Origin: Planococcus plakortidis
GTDB lineage: Bacteria; Bacillota; Bacilli; Bacillales_A; Planococcaceae
NCBI RefSeq assembly: GCF_001687605.2
Contig: NZ_CP016539.2
Coordinates: forward strand, 2,944,501 to 3,008,500
Length of the DNA: 64,000 bases
Direction of reading: 5' to 3'
Below the pieces are notes generated by a model. The model was not told where the DNA came from. It made no database searches and saw only the letters and a program-made list of their open reading frames with translations. Position numbers and translations under genes: made by a program. This document shows positions 42,253 through 51,320 of the stretch, in pieces. The stretch's first letter is position 1. Every line of letters starts with the position of its first letter.

Positions 42253-43236
42253 TTAAATGGACCATTTCACGAGCATGCCGGCATGGGTCAAGCCGCCGCC
42301 GAATCCGTACAGCAGCAATTGATCGCCCGCCTTGATGCGGCCGTCTTTCACGCCTTCGGCAAGCGACAGCGGAATCGAGCCGGCAGAGGTGTTGCCGTAA
42401 TATTCGAGTGAATAGATAGTGTTTTCAAGCGCCAGCCCGCTTCTCGCACAGATCGATTCGATGATCCGCAAATTGGCGCTATGCGGCACGAACCAATCCA
42501 CTTCATCCGGCAAGACGCCTGCTTTGTCCATCAAGGCATTGACGCCTTTTGGCACGGTATTGACCGCCCATTTATACACTTCACGGCCGTTCTGCCAGAC
42601 GACGTTGCGCGCCGCCAACTCCTCTCCGAACATCTCGCCGGCCAAGTCTGTGCAATACAGGTTGTTCGCCAAAGCGCCGTTCGTTCCCATATGCGACTCG
42701 ATAAAGCTCGGATTGTCAGCGTCGTGTTCGACCAGCACTGCCCCGCCGCCGTCGCCGAACAAGATGCAGGTCGAGCGGTCGGTGTAATCGAGGATCTTCG
42801 AGAACGTTTCCGCGCCGATGACCAGGATTTTCTGATGCAATCCGGAGGTGATCAAACCGTTCGCCATCTGCAAGCCGTAGGAAAATCCTGCGCAAGCCGC
42901 ATTCAAATCAATCGCGCCCGCGTTCGGGATGTTCAGTTTCGCCTGGACCATTGCGGCCACACTCGGTGTTTTGAAATCCGGCGTCATCGTGCAGGCAATG
43001 ATCAAATCGACATCGTCGAACGATTTTCCGTAGCGCTCCGCCAAATCCTGTACTGCACTGACACTTATATCACTCGTGAACTCGTATTCTCCCGCAATGC
43101 GGCGCTCCCGGATGCCGGTGCGCTGGAGAATCCACTCGTCATTTGTCTCAACCAATTGTTCCAGGTCCAAATTCGTCAGCCTCTTTTCGGGTACATACGA
43201 TCCGATGGCTGTGATTCGTGCTGCTGATCTGCTCAT
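42253..43236 (-). CDS. fabH: 3-oxoacyl-ACP synthase III (FabH)
   Basis: A 327-residue FabH, which condenses an acyl-CoA primer with malonyl-ACP to start fatty-acid synthesis; Gram-positive members prefer branched primers. The catalytic triad is visible: Cys in LNAACAGFSYGL, His in VPHSANLRI, Asn in YYGNTSAGSIP. It starts with ITAIGSYVPEKRLTN and ends with GFGGGLTHAGMLVKW. AAAGGGGTG precedes the ATG. It is not next to fabF, so it may be the second FabH copy (FabHB-like). A FapR-type operator lies 45 bases upstream. Confidence 0.93.
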   Translation of the reverse strand: MSRSAARITAIGSYVPEKRLTNLDLEQLVETNDEWILQRTGIRERRIAGEYEFTSDISVSAVQDLAERYGKSFDDVDLIIACTMTPDFKTPSVAAMVQAKLNIPNAGAIDLNAACAGFSYGLQMANGLITSGLHQKILVIGAETFSKILDYTDRSTCILFGDGGGAVLVEHDADNPSFIESHMGTNGALANNLYCTDLAGEMFGEELAARNVVWQNGREVYKWAVNTVPKGVNALMDKAGVLPDEVDWFVPHSANLRIIESICARSGLALENTIYSLEYYGNTSAGSIPLSLAEGVKDGRIKAGDQLLLYGFGGGLTHAGMLVKWSI

Positions 43237-43280
43237 TCATACACCCCTTTAGCTTACTCACCTCATTTTAGCACCTAACA

Positions 43281-43297
43281 TTAGTATTAGGTACCAA
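43281..43297 (-). promoter_or_regulatory. FapR-type operator upstream of fabH
   Basis: On the minus strand the sequence is TTGGTACCTAATACTAA, which matches 15 of 17 positions of TTAGTACCTAGTACTAA, the FapR operator half-site dyad of B. subtilis. FapR represses fatty-acid and phospholipid genes until malonyl-CoA binds it. The site includes a TAATAC -10-like hexamer, so repression would block polymerase. Confidence 0.7.
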
Positions 43298-43319
43298 TAA
43301 TTTAGATGAATGGGTAAAT

Positions 43320-43500
43320 ACTTTCAAATGCATAATATTTTTAGTAGGTTTCCGATTCATAAGTCATGTACTGTCTAGGAAATAAGAAGCCTAATACTAC
43401 TGCAGCAACTTGTGGTGACTGTTTTCCCGGTATTCCCTCTGCTCTCAAATTGTTTGGGAAAAAAGTAAAAGCTTCAAAAAGATAAGAAAAGCGTTAAAAA
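43320..43500. other. Intergenic stretch without a recognisable gene
   Basis: Between the fabH operator and the FUSC gene. I see no hairpin terminator or clear promoter in this AT-rich sequence. A 31-codon frame follows at 43501. Confidence 0.4.
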
Positions 43501-43596
43501 ATGAATAATAAATCTGATGATGAACAGAGCTGTTACAAAGAGTTTTCTTCAAGCGAACAGTTGGGACTCGCTCTTCAAAATCAATCTATGGAATAA
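43501..43596 (+). CDS. Possible 31-residue ORF before the FUSC gene
   Basis: ATG at 43501 to TAA at 43596 gives a polar 31-residue peptide rich in S, E and Q. It has only a weak A-rich upstream region instead of a ribosome binding site. It could be a leader peptide, a gene fragment or chance. Confidence 0.2.
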   Translation: MNNKSDDEQSCYKEFSSSEQLGLALQNQSME

Positions 43597-43633
43597 TGGG
43601 CATAAGAGAATTTAATTGTTAGGAGGCGCTGGA

Positions 43634-45583
43634 ATGAAACGAAACCGAATCGCAAAAAGCGGTGAATTCCGCAAGCTCCTGAAGCAGGCTTTCGCCATCA
43701 ATCAACGCCCGCTGCCCTGGGCTAAAGCGTTGGCTGCCGGCATCAGCTCCGGGCTTCCCGTATTGATCGGCGTCCTGTTGGGACAGTTGCAATACGGGCT
43801 GATCGCAGGGCTCGGAGGTTTGGCATTTCTTTATATGTTCAATGAACCGTACGCGCTGCGCTCGAAGAAAATCTTTTTCGCTGCGCTGGGCTTGGCATTT
43901 TCAGCGGGTCTTGGCGTCCTGTTGTCCCAACAGCCCTTGCTCGCCACAGCCGCAGTCGGCATCATCGGGGCATTGGCTGTGTTCATTTTCGGTGCCTATC
44001 AGTTCACAGGGCCGACCGCGATCTTTTTCGTTCTGGTATTTTTAATTAACAACAATATGACAGACAATCCGGCGCTGTTCTTACTTCATGGCTTCCTCGT
44101 GTTCCTGGGCGGCATGCTGTCCTGGCTGATGGCGATGTGGGCTTATCCGTTCAATCCCCATGCGCCAGAAACGAAAGCAGTGAAACGGGCTTATGCGGCG
44201 CTCACCGCTCTAGCTGAATCGGCCGGGTCCGCTGAGTTCTACGAAGTACGCCAGCATGCCTGGTCCGCCTTGAAATCCGCTGAAACGGCGATTGGCAATG
44301 CAAATGCCAAATGGACACGATCGAACCGGCTTGTGCAATTGACCTTATTGCATGCGCAGGCAACATCGGTTTATGCCGAAATCATCAAGCGCGGCGACCG
44401 CTATTCAACCGTGTCAAAAGAAACCGCTGAGAATTTGCGGCTCATCGCTTCATCAGTCGAAGCGTCCGGCAAAAAATCCTTTGCTGCCGCACCTCGCCTG
44501 CAGACAGAAACGGGAGACGCCTTAACCGAAAGCACACGAAAAGCTTATGACATCCTTACCGGCCAGCGCGATAAACGGACGCGTGATAGTGAACTGAAAG
44601 CGGAACCGTTCAAGGCCGTCTTTGCCAATGCGTTCAATAAACATTCCATGGTATTTTTTGCGGCCATCCGCTTTGGCGTCGTCTTGGCGTTTGCGGCATT
44701 CATCGCCCACTTCCTGCCGATCGACCCGTCCTATTGGGTGCCCTTGTCGGCTGCTGCGGTCATGTCCGGCGCTACGATCCTCTCGACCTTCAACCGCTCG
44801 CTCCAGCGGTCGGCTGGCACCATTGTCGGCATCGTAGTGGCCGCTGTCATTTTGTCCTTCCAACCGGATGGGCTGTTCATTGCGTTGATGGTTTTCGCGT
44901 TGACGGCGCTCACGGAGCTGGCGATTGTCCTAAACTATGCCGTTGCGGCATTCTTCATCACGCCGAATGCATTGATGATCGCGGAAAGCACATCGCAGAT
45001 CGGAGACCTTTCCTATTTCGCTTCCGCGCGCATTGTCGATGTGCTCATCGGTTCCGCAATCGGGCTGATCGGGGTCTTGCTGATCGGCAGGCGGCGTGCG
45101 TCAACGCTGCTTCCTCCGCTCATGTCCAAAACTTTGCGAAGCCAGCAGCGCTTCATGAGCCTGCTGTTTTCACCGTATAGCCCGGACATCGACGCACAAC
45201 CAATTGAACAAAAGAAAATGCGTACGAACCTAAGTAATTTGAAACTGGTGCTCGATACCGCTCATGGCGAATTGCCGCAGCGGCCGGAAAATCTCGCTTT
45301 CTTGCAACAAGTGTTTTTCGCATCTGAACAGCTCGCCTTCCTGCTCGAAAATGCAGCGCAAAAAGAACGGCTCGCTTTATCTCCGGCTCAGCTCGGGCAG
45401 CTCCATTTATTTTTCGAGATGATGGCGAATGCATTGGAAGGCAATTGGCCATTTGCAGAGCACGTGATTCCCGAGATCCCGGGCTTTCCGGAAATCGAAC
45501 AGGAACTTGCTGCCTTGCAGGAAACGGTTCGAATGAGCACGCGCAAGACCGAATTGCACAAAAAAGACGAAGCCTTTGAGTAG
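43634..45583 (+). CDS. FUSC-family membrane protein (aromatic acid exporter-like)
   Basis: I start it at the ATG at 43634, 9 bases after TAGGAGG. The 649-residue protein has two membrane halves: about five helices at 35-165, a cytoplasmic region of about 170 residues, then a second set of helices at about 340-480 and a soluble C-terminal tail. This is the FUSC/YccS/AaeB layout, associated with export of aromatic acids or other small compounds. A 21-bp terminator hairpin overlaps its end. Confidence 0.82.
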   Translation: MKRNRIAKSGEFRKLLKQAFAINQRPLPWAKALAAGISSGLPVLIGVLLGQLQYGLIAGLGGLAFLYMFNEPYALRSKKIFFAALGLAFSAGLGVLLSQQPLLATAAVGIIGALAVFIFGAYQFTGPTAIFFVLVFLINNNMTDNPALFLLHGFLVFLGGMLSWLMAMWAYPFNPHAPETKAVKRAYAALTALAESAGSAEFYEVRQHAWSALKSAETAIGNANAKWTRSNRLVQLTLLHAQATSVYAEIIKRGDRYSTVSKETAENLRLIASSVEASGKKSFAAAPRLQTETGDALTESTRKAYDILTGQRDKRTRDSELKAEPFKAVFANAFNKHSMVFFAAIRFGVVLAFAAFIAHFLPIDPSYWVPLSAAAVMSGATILSTFNRSLQRSAGTIVGIVVAAVILSFQPDGLFIALMVFALTALTELAIVLNYAVAAFFITPNALMIAESTSQIGDLSYFASARIVDVLIGSAIGLIGVLLIGRRRASTLLPPLMSKTLRSQQRFMSLLFSPYSPDIDAQPIEQKKMRTNLSNLKLVLDTAHGELPQRPENLAFLQQVFFASEQLAFLLENAAQKERLALSPAQLGQLHLFFEMMANALEGNWPFAEHVIPEIPGFPEIEQELAALQETVRMSTRKTELHKKDEAFE

Positions 45584-45602
45584 GCTTCGTCTTTTTTGTG
45601 CA
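45555..45602 (+). terminator. Terminator with 21-bp perfect arms overlapping the FUSC stop
   Basis: The arms run 45555-45575 and 45582-45602 around a 6-base loop; the core is GACGAAGCCT / AGGCTTCGTC flanked by A-run and T-run. The hairpin includes the last codons of the gene. Confidence 0.85.
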
Positions 45603-45695
45603 TTTGAACTTTAAGCAACTGATTGAGATGGTTAAGCTTTTTCAATCAAATATATAAGGACTTTCTGTCTTTTTTGCAGTAGGAGTTTTCATTAT

Positions 45696-45840
45696 TACAT
45701 ATCATTTAACTTCTTAATTGCCGTGTACCAGCCTGATTTAAATCCGAGACGCCGGTCAATGGGCAAATAATGAAGCCTCGGTACTTTTCAATTGCCGCAA
45801 CATAAGATTTAAACACATCGGCTTCATTCGCCTATCATCA
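45696..45840 (-). pseudogene. Frameshifted gene remnant
   Basis: On the minus strand, ADVFKSYVAAIEKYRGFIICPL is followed in another frame by PIDRRLGFKSGWYTAIKKLNDM and TAA at 45698-45696. The join is near 45750 and a stop lies just upstream of the first part. It looks like the 3' end of a decayed gene. The family is not recognised. Confidence 0.4.
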
Positions 45841-45849
45841 GCTTAACTT

Positions 45850-46380
45850 TTATGTACTCAACGGAATGTCCACGTATTTCCGATAAACGCCAGTGCCGTT
45901 TTCCTGATAGACCCGAATAAAATTGACCTCAAATCGGCAAGTGCCCAGTTCTTCACTAGCCAGCTGCGACATCTCTTTTAGCTGTTGTACTGACAATCCG
46001 TAACTCGTTTTTGCCAGAGTCAGATGTGGAATGAATTGATCCAGTTCAAAATACTGCGCAATCATTTCATCAGATGGTTTAATTGCCTCAACAAGCCGTT
46101 CGTGCAGTTTCTTAAGCTCTGACGACTCGACCTGTAAATACAGAACATCTTCCCCGAAAAACGCAGTATTGCCAATGGCCACTTCGAACGGTTCTATTTT
46201 CCGGCAGGCTTGTCGCACATCTTCAAGCCAGCTCTCATCAGGTGTTAAGCCCCCTTGCGCTTTTAAGGTAATATGTGGTTCCACTATCTCATCAATCCAG
46301 TTATCCGGCCACTGCTTCCTGAATTGGCTCAGTGTGCTTCTATAATTGTCAGGTGGCACAATACCAATGAAATACTTCAT
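45850..46380 (-). CDS. 2'-5' RNA ligase-like 2H phosphoesterase
   Basis: A 176-residue protein with the two HxT/S-x motifs of the 2H superfamily: EPHITLKAQGG at about residue 34 and FIPHLTLAKT at about residue 119. It resembles YjcG/LigT-type proteins, which act on cyclic or 2'-5' phosphodiester bonds in RNA or nucleotides. GGAGGCGAG precedes the ATG. It is a single-gene unit; no substrate clue lies nearby. Confidence 0.85.
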   Translation of the reverse strand: MKYFIGIVPPDNYRSTLSQFRKQWPDNWIDEIVEPHITLKAQGGLTPDESWLEDVRQACRKIEPFEVAIGNTAFFGEDVLYLQVESSELKKLHERLVEAIKPSDEMIAQYFELDQFIPHLTLAKTSYGLSVQQLKEMSQLASEELGTCRFEVNFIRVYQENGTGVYRKYVDIPLST

Positions 46381-46598
46381 TTTCTCGCCTCCCTCCCTTT
46401 CTGCTTCGATTTCAATTGAACATGGTTAGTTTCATTATTCACTTAAAGAATTGTTAACCAAATATTCTCTCGTTTTCCCTGCCGAAACTTTCTTTCCTCA
46501 CCCCTTTTCAGTTGCTATACTGAAAAAACTTTGCCGTAGACACACACGATTTCGGGGTGGTATCCTACTCAAGTACTTGCAGGACGGGGGAATTTACA

Positions 46599-47468
46599 GT
46601 GGAACAGGAACGCTTCGATAATCTGAAATTAGGCGAGCGGGGTGCCATGCTCAGCATTGCCACTTATATTATTTTATCCATTATCAAATTGTGGATCGGC
46701 TATCTGGCGGGATCGGAAGCGCTAAAAGCGGACGGCTTGAACAATGTTACCGATATCGTCGCATCGACGGCAGTTTTGATCGGCTTGAAACTATCCCAAA
46801 AGCCGGCGGACGCCAATCACCCGTATGGGCACTGGCGGGCAGAGACCGTAGCCTCACTGGTGGCGTCGTTCATCATCGTGGCAGTCGGGCTGCAAGTCAC
46901 TTACTCAGCTGTCGTCTCGGTGTTCCAGGATACCGGTGAAACGCCTGGTCCGCTTTCGGCCTGGACGGCAGGAGTGTCTGCTGTCGCAATGTATTTAGTA
47001 TATCGATATAACAAAAAGTTAGCAGAACGAATCAATAGCAAAGCCGTCGCTGCGGCCGCCAAAGATAATCTATCCGATGCCTGGGTCAGCATCGCAGCCG
47101 TCGTCGGGATTGTCGGCGCGCAGTTTTACCTGCCGTGGCTCGATCCGCTTGCGGCTCTTCTTGTCGGCTTATTGATCGTCAAAACCGGCTGGGGCATCTT
47201 CTGGGAAGCGACACATGAACTGACGGACGGCTTTGACGAAGAACTCATCAAGTCGTTCAAGGAAACCGCACTTGCCACACAAGGCGTTACCGAAGTGCGC
47301 GAAATCCGCGCCAGAAATTATGGGAACCGGGCAGTCGTCGATATTACCGTTCTCGTGCCTGGCGATTTGGACATCGCCGTTGCTCACGACATCTCGACCC
47401 AGGTGGAGACGAAACTCATGAAGCGCTACGATATTTCGGCCGTCCATGTACATGTGGAGCCACATTGA
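46599..47468 (+). CDS. Cation diffusion facilitator (metal efflux)
   Basis: I start it at GTG 46599, 8 bases after GGACGGGGG. The 289-residue protein has six membrane helices. Metal-site residues are visible in ALKADGLNNVTDIV (helix 2) and AKDNLSDAWVSI (helix 5); HPYGHWRAE is the typical loop after helix 3. The cytoplasmic C-terminal domain ends with ISAVHVHVEPH. The DxxxD-type sites fit an Mn2+/Fe2+/Zn2+ exporter of the FieF or MneS/MneP type; metal choice is not decided by sequence alone. Confidence 0.9.
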   Translation: MEQERFDNLKLGERGAMLSIATYIILSIIKLWIGYLAGSEALKADGLNNVTDIVASTAVLIGLKLSQKPADANHPYGHWRAETVASLVASFIIVAVGLQVTYSAVVSVFQDTGETPGPLSAWTAGVSAVAMYLVYRYNKKLAERINSKAVAAAAKDNLSDAWVSIAAVVGIVGAQFYLPWLDPLAALLVGLLIVKTGWGIFWEATHELTDGFDEELIKSFKETALATQGVTEVREIRARNYGNRAVVDITVLVPGDLDIAVAHDISTQVETKLMKRYDISAVHVHVEPH

Positions 47469-47470
47469 AA

Positions 47471-47497
47471 AACACCGGCAGCGGCCGGTGTTGTTGT
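47471..47497 (+). terminator. Terminator of the CDF gene
   Basis: CACCGGC / GCCGGTG stem with a short loop, then TTGTTGTG, 5 bases after the stop codon. Confidence 0.65.
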
Positions 47498-47499
47498 GT

Positions 47500-47747
47500 T
47501 TATCGGAACCTTTTCAGTTTCGTTTTAACTACGGGTAAAGTCCATTCCGCAGCTAGCTGCATAATCACGCAATCGAAATGGCTGCCATCCGTCGCCTGCA
47601 CGAACGGTTCGACTTTGTGGAAACCAATTTTTCATATATCTTGATCACCCGCCTATCGAAAACTATAGAACCTCCCAATTTCATTGCCCTGTTTTCAGCA
47701 ATGTCCCGTGCTTGTTTTCCGGTTATTCCCCAGGAAATGCAGCCCAT
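47500..47747 (-). pseudogene. Frameshifted C-terminal remnant of a GNAT acetyltransferase
   Basis: The minus strand gives AENRAMKLGGSIVFDRRVIKIYEKL in one frame and then GFHKVEPFVQATDGSHFDCVIM...VKTKLKRF in the next, ending with TAA at 47502-47500. Joined across the shift near 47640 it reads as a GNAT end with the YEKLGF motif. The acetyl-CoA-binding half is missing. It lies just beyond the next GNAT gene. Confidence 0.65.
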
Positions 47748-47780
47748 GATCTTACGCTTTTTTGCACAACATCATTTCTC

Positions 47781-48275
47781 TCATGTCGACCAGCGTATTT
47801 TATGCTCCTGTTCGCCCAACTTTTTCAGTCCCGCTTTTTCCAATACACGGATGGAAGCCTGGTTATTGGTATCGCAGCTCGCAATGATCCTTTTGATGCC
47901 GGCTTGCGTTAATCCCCAAGTGATGATTGCCTGAGCCATTTCCGTCGCGTATCCCTGGCCTTGGCAAGCCGGTACAATGCTATAGCCCAGCTCCAGTTCT
48001 TCGGAATTGTCCGTACTTCGTCTGAATCCCATGTCTCCCATGATCATTTGATCTTGTTGATGAACAATCAAACCTTCCCACTCATTTTCTTCAGGGTATT
48101 GGCGATAGCGCTGAATTTTGAAAGGAAGAATTTCTTTATAATCATCGGACGGATAGTCATCAATGACTTGATAACCCGCAGCTTGCTCCAACTCGCGCTC
48201 GCTTGAAATGGCGGCTTGCATCATTTCTGCAGTAAAAGTGATAAGCATCAATCTATCTGTCTTTATATGCGGCAT
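47781..48275 (-). CDS. GNAT-family acetyltransferase
   Basis: I start it at the ATG at 48275, 6 bases after GGAGG; a TTG at 48281 is also possible. The 164-residue protein is an Acetyltransf_3-type GNAT: TDRLMLITFT, IMGDMGFRRS, LELGYSIVPACQGQGYATEMAQAII (acetyl-CoA motif) and IIASCDTNNQASIRVLEKAGLKKLGE. It lies 28 bases after the MFS gene on the same strand and is probably co-transcribed with it. Confidence 0.88.
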   Translation of the reverse strand: MPHIKTDRLMLITFTAEMMQAAISSERELEQAAGYQVIDDYPSDDYKEILPFKIQRYRQYPEENEWEGLIVHQQDQMIMGDMGFRRSTDNSEELELGYSIVPACQGQGYATEMAQAIITWGLTQAGIKRIIASCDTNNQASIRVLEKAGLKKLGEQEHKIRWST

Positions 48276-48302
48276 GTTCAACCTCCTCCCCTTTATCTTC
48301 CA

Positions 48303-49547
48303 TTAGACATACGCTTCATTCGCAGCATCTTCCTCTTCCTCAAAGTACTTAGCTTTCTCTGGTTTTATAACAAAGAATGCGAGCACGATAGCTCCCGCAA
48401 GCATTACCAATGCTAAAGCGACAATCGTCATTCGTAATGAAATGAAGTCCGCGAATACACCGACGGCCAATAGAAAGACGATCTGCAGCACGCTTTGGAA
48501 CAGTTGAAAAATACTGGTGATACGCCCCATCAGCGCTACCGGAATATTGTTTTGATAAAAGGTAGCGAGTCCGGCGTTCATGAAGACGATGAAAAAGCCA
48601 AGAATCAAAAAACCGGCCATAACCGAAATGAAGGACCAAGAAAACGCATAAATTACATAGCCGACCGCGGTCATGAGTAAGCCATACACCATCATGGACT
48701 TCAATGAAATGTTAGAAGAAAAAATCGAAAGCAAAATACCGCCACTCACCGAACCAATCCCGGTGAGGCTGATCAACAAACTGTAATCGAGTTCCGACAA
48801 GCCGATCACCTGCTGCGTAAAGACCACTTCTTGCGCATCCATTGCGAAAGAGAAGTTGAGAACACCCATGAACGCCAAATAGACAAAGGTGATGTATTTA
48901 TTCTGGGCGATAAAGTTGTTAACGACTTTAAAATCACTGATCACTTGTGAAACGGTCAATGATGGGATGGAAGCCCGGTCAATGTTCTCCACTTTCGGAA
49001 GCTTCATGAACAATACCGCTGCTAGAACAAAGAACAAGGCATTGATCCATAATGTCGCTTCGATAGAACTGCCAAGAATCAGCACACCGCCGATTGCCGG
49101 GCCCAGAATGAACGCCCCGGAAGATGTAAAGGAGCGAATCGAGTTGAAACGCTTCCGCTTCCCTTTCGGCACTAGCATGGTTATGTACGTCACGGAGGAA
49201 GGGCCGAAAAAAGATTTCGCGATGCTCAGGAAAACGAGGAGGATATAAATGACGAAAACATTAGGTGCGAGTGGAATAAGCGCGATGAACCCAGCCCGCA
49301 GCAGGTATGTGGAAATGATGACGGCTTTTTTGCTTCTGTAATCGATGAAGCTGCCCGTCCAGAACTTCGTCAGGATATTGACAATTGGCCCCACAATCCA
49401 AAGCCCAGCGACAGCCGCTGCCGACCCGGTCATCTGATAAACGATAATATTGATCGCCACCAAATAGATGAAATCCCCGATGCCTGCAATTCCGAGTGAC
49501 AGCAATAATAAGGATGGATTTTTCCACTCTATAAGTTTATTGTTCAC
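48303..49547 (-). CDS. MFS exporter (MdtH/EntS-like, 12 helices)
   Basis: A 414-residue, 12-helix MFS protein starting with GTG at 49547, 7 bases after GGAGG. It shows SLGIAGIGDFIYLVAINIIVYQMTGSAAAVAGLWIVGPI at helices 1-2, a short A-like loop (FIDYRSKKAVI) and GPAIGGVLI at the helix-5 motif C position. The type is the MFS group with siderophore or macrolide exporters. The substrate is unknown. A GNAT gene follows in the same unit. Confidence 0.82.
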   Translation of the reverse strand: MNNKLIEWKNPSLLLLSLGIAGIGDFIYLVAINIIVYQMTGSAAAVAGLWIVGPIVNILTKFWTGSFIDYRSKKAVIISTYLLRAGFIALIPLAPNVFVIYILLVFLSIAKSFFGPSSVTYITMLVPKGKRKRFNSIRSFTSSGAFILGPAIGGVLILGSSIEATLWINALFFVLAAVLFMKLPKVENIDRASIPSLTVSQVISDFKVVNNFIAQNKYITFVYLAFMGVLNFSFAMDAQEVVFTQQVIGLSELDYSLLISLTGIGSVSGGILLSIFSSNISLKSMMVYGLLMTAVGYVIYAFSWSFISVMAGFLILGFFIVFMNAGLATFYQNNIPVALMGRITSIFQLFQSVLQIVFLLAVGVFADFISLRMTIVALALVMLAGAIVLAFFVIKPEKAKYFEEEEDAANEAYV

Positions 49548-49753
49548 ACCGCTTCCTCCTTCCCTCTAAATCGTTTACTCAGAATCATTTTTTAGTTGCT
49601 TTTACATTTTTGAAATCGGTAATCCCAGCTGCTCTCATTGTATATTCCATAACTACTGCTCATTCATGTTTCAAAGATTATTATACCAATAATTCCCACA
49701 AAATATTTTAAATAATTGAATGTTATGTCTTTTGAATTCCTTTAGGATTATCC

Positions 49754-49786
49754 ATTAAAAAAAGACATCCGCTTGGAATGTCTTTT
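49754..49786 (-). terminator. Terminator of the Rrf2 gene
   Basis: AAAAGACAT / ATGTCTTTT arms with a 9-base loop and A-run on plus (T-run on minus), touching the stop codon at 49786. Confidence 0.8.
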
Positions 49787-50220
49787 CACTGAATATGTTC
49801 TTTCGCTTCAATATCTTTCACGATGTCTTCGAGCGTCAGGTTCTGGAACACTTTTTCCATCGCCGACTGGGCGGCCATGAAGATCGGCTCGATGGTGCTT
49901 TGGATGTTTTTGCCGACTACGCAATCAGGATGCGGCTTGTCGTGAATGCTGAATAATTCGTTCTCTTCGACCACGTTGACTGCCTTGTAAATATCGAACA
50001 GCGTGATTTCCGATAACTCTCTCGACAGTTTAGCGCCCGCCACCCCTGGCTGCACTTCGATCAATCCTGCTTTTTTCAGCATTCCCATGATCTTTCTGAT
50101 GACCGCTGCATTGGTGTTGACACTGCCTGCGATAAATTCGGAAGAAGAGGCGGTTTCTTTATTCAAATCAATTAACGCCAGTATGTGGATTCCGACGGCG
50201 AATCGGCTGCTGATGGACAT
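49786..50220 (-). CDS. Rrf2-family transcriptional regulator (YwnA-like)
   Basis: A 144-residue Rrf2 protein: winged helix SSRFAVGIHILALI, SSEFIAGSVNTNAAVIRKIMGMLKKAGLIEVQPGVAGAKLSRELSEITLFDIYKAV region spanning residues about 4-85. There is one cysteine (HPDCVVG, about residue 99) and no CxxC..C cluster, so it is not an Fe-S IscR type; that cysteine may sense thiol or electrophile stress. It is divergent from a QorB-like reductase, the same pairing as ywnA-ywnB in B. subtilis. Confidence 0.88.
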   Translation of the reverse strand: MSISSRFAVGIHILALIDLNKETASSSEFIAGSVNTNAAVIRKIMGMLKKAGLIEVQPGVAGAKLSRELSEITLFDIYKAVNVVEENELFSIHDKPHPDCVVGKNIQSTIEPIFMAAQSAMEKVFQNLTLEDIVKDIEAKEHIQ

Positions 50221-50328
50221 ATTGAGACCTCCATTGCTTATTTTATGTTAAATTCCATATGATGTAATTGTTTCGGTTACAAGTAATTGTATCAAATTCC
50301 GAGCTGAAAATATATTAAATCCAACCTG

Positions 50329-50369
50329 TTGACAAGATGATTACAAGTGAATAAACTAATCATGTAATC
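50329..50369 (+). promoter_or_regulatory. Promoter and operator repeats of the QorB-like gene
   Basis: TTGACA at 50329-50334 and TAAACT at 50352-50357 have a 17-base spacer. GATTAC (50339-50344) and GTAATC (50364-50369) form a dyad around the -10. Further TGTAA/TTACA pairs occur near 50255-50281 and 50373-50381, so this intergenic region is probably where the divergent Rrf2 protein binds. Confidence 0.6.
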
Positions 50370-50408
50370 AATGTAGTTACAAGAAGAAATGAACAGGAGG
50401 AATTAGTG

Positions 50409-51266
50409 ATGAAAATTTTGGTGACAGGGGCTACAGGAAAACTGGGCTCAAAAGTAGTGGCATCTTTATTGAAACAAGTACCTGCTAGCGATCTTGCCGT
50501 AAGTGTCCGCAATCCCGAAAAGGCTGAAGAGCTGCGCGCTCAAGGCGTAGACGTTCGCCACGGCGATTTCGATGCTCCTAAAACATTGGATCAAGCTTTT
50601 CAAGGAATCGACCGCTTGTTGATCATTTCAACCGACGGCGATAACGAAACGAGAATCCGCCAGCACGAAAATGCGGTTCTCGCCGCTGAGCGCGCAGGTG
50701 TTCAATTTATCGCCTATACGAGTCTCGCCAATGCGACAGAAAGCCAAAACCTGATGGCACCGCCGCATGTGGCGACAGAAGCGGCCATCATCAAAACGGG
50801 CATCCCCTATGCCTTCCTTCGCAATAATTGGTATTTGGAAAACGAACTAGGCAGCATTCAAGCTGCAGAAGCAGGCGCGCCTTGGGTCACTTCGGCTGGA
50901 GAAGGAAAAGTCGGCTGGGCTTTGCAGCAGGATTATGCAGACGCAGCGGCCGCCGTATTGACTGGCAACGGCCATGAAAACAAGACCTACGAACTCTCAG
51001 GTCCTTTGCTAACACAGGAACAATTGGCTTCAGCACTTGGCGATGTACTGAATAAACAAATTCCTGTCCAGCACGTGAGCGACGAAGAATACGCAGAAGT
51101 CATGAAAGGTGCCGGCGTGCCGGACTTTGCCATCCCGATTGTCGTCGGCATCCAGGAAAGCATCCGCAACGGTTCGCTTGAAGTTGCGAACAGCGATTTT
51201 GAACAAGTTCTCGGCCGCTCACTGACACCGATCAACGATGCCCTCGCACAGCTGGTTTCAAAATAA
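50409..51266 (+). CDS. NmrA/QorB-like NAD(P)H-dependent quinone reductase
   Basis: A 285-residue atypical short-chain reductase. The Rossmann motif TGATGKLGSKV (residues 6-16), SVRNPEKAEELRAQGVDVRHGDFD, FIAYTSLANA and IPYAFLRNNWYLEN are typical of QorB/YtfG and NmrA-like proteins, which reduce quinones or sense NADP. The ATG at 50409 is 8 bases after GGAGG. Divergent Rrf2 control fits an electrophile or quinone stress gene. Confidence 0.88.
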   Translation: MKILVTGATGKLGSKVVASLLKQVPASDLAVSVRNPEKAEELRAQGVDVRHGDFDAPKTLDQAFQGIDRLLIISTDGDNETRIRQHENAVLAAERAGVQFIAYTSLANATESQNLMAPPHVATEAAIIKTGIPYAFLRNNWYLENELGSIQAAEAGAPWVTSAGEGKVGWALQQDYADAAAAVLTGNGHENKTYELSGPLLTQEQLASALGDVLNKQIPVQHVSDEEYAEVMKGAGVPDFAIPIVVGIQESIRNGSLEVANSDFEQVLGRSLTPINDALAQLVSK

Positions 51267-51277
51267 AAAACAATACA

Positions 51278-51316
51278 AAAAACGGAGCTGATCTTGTCGA
51301 TCGGCTCCGCTTTTTT
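51278..51316 (+). terminator. Terminator of the QorB-like gene
   Basis: CGGAGC-GATC / GATC-GCTCCG arms with a mismatch and TTTTTT, about 12 bases after the stop. Confidence 0.85.
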
Positions 51317-51320
51317 AATA

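Noticed and set aside
50399-50408. GTG start for the QorB-like gene at 50406
   Set aside because: The ATG at 50409 has the better distance (8 bases) from GGAGG.
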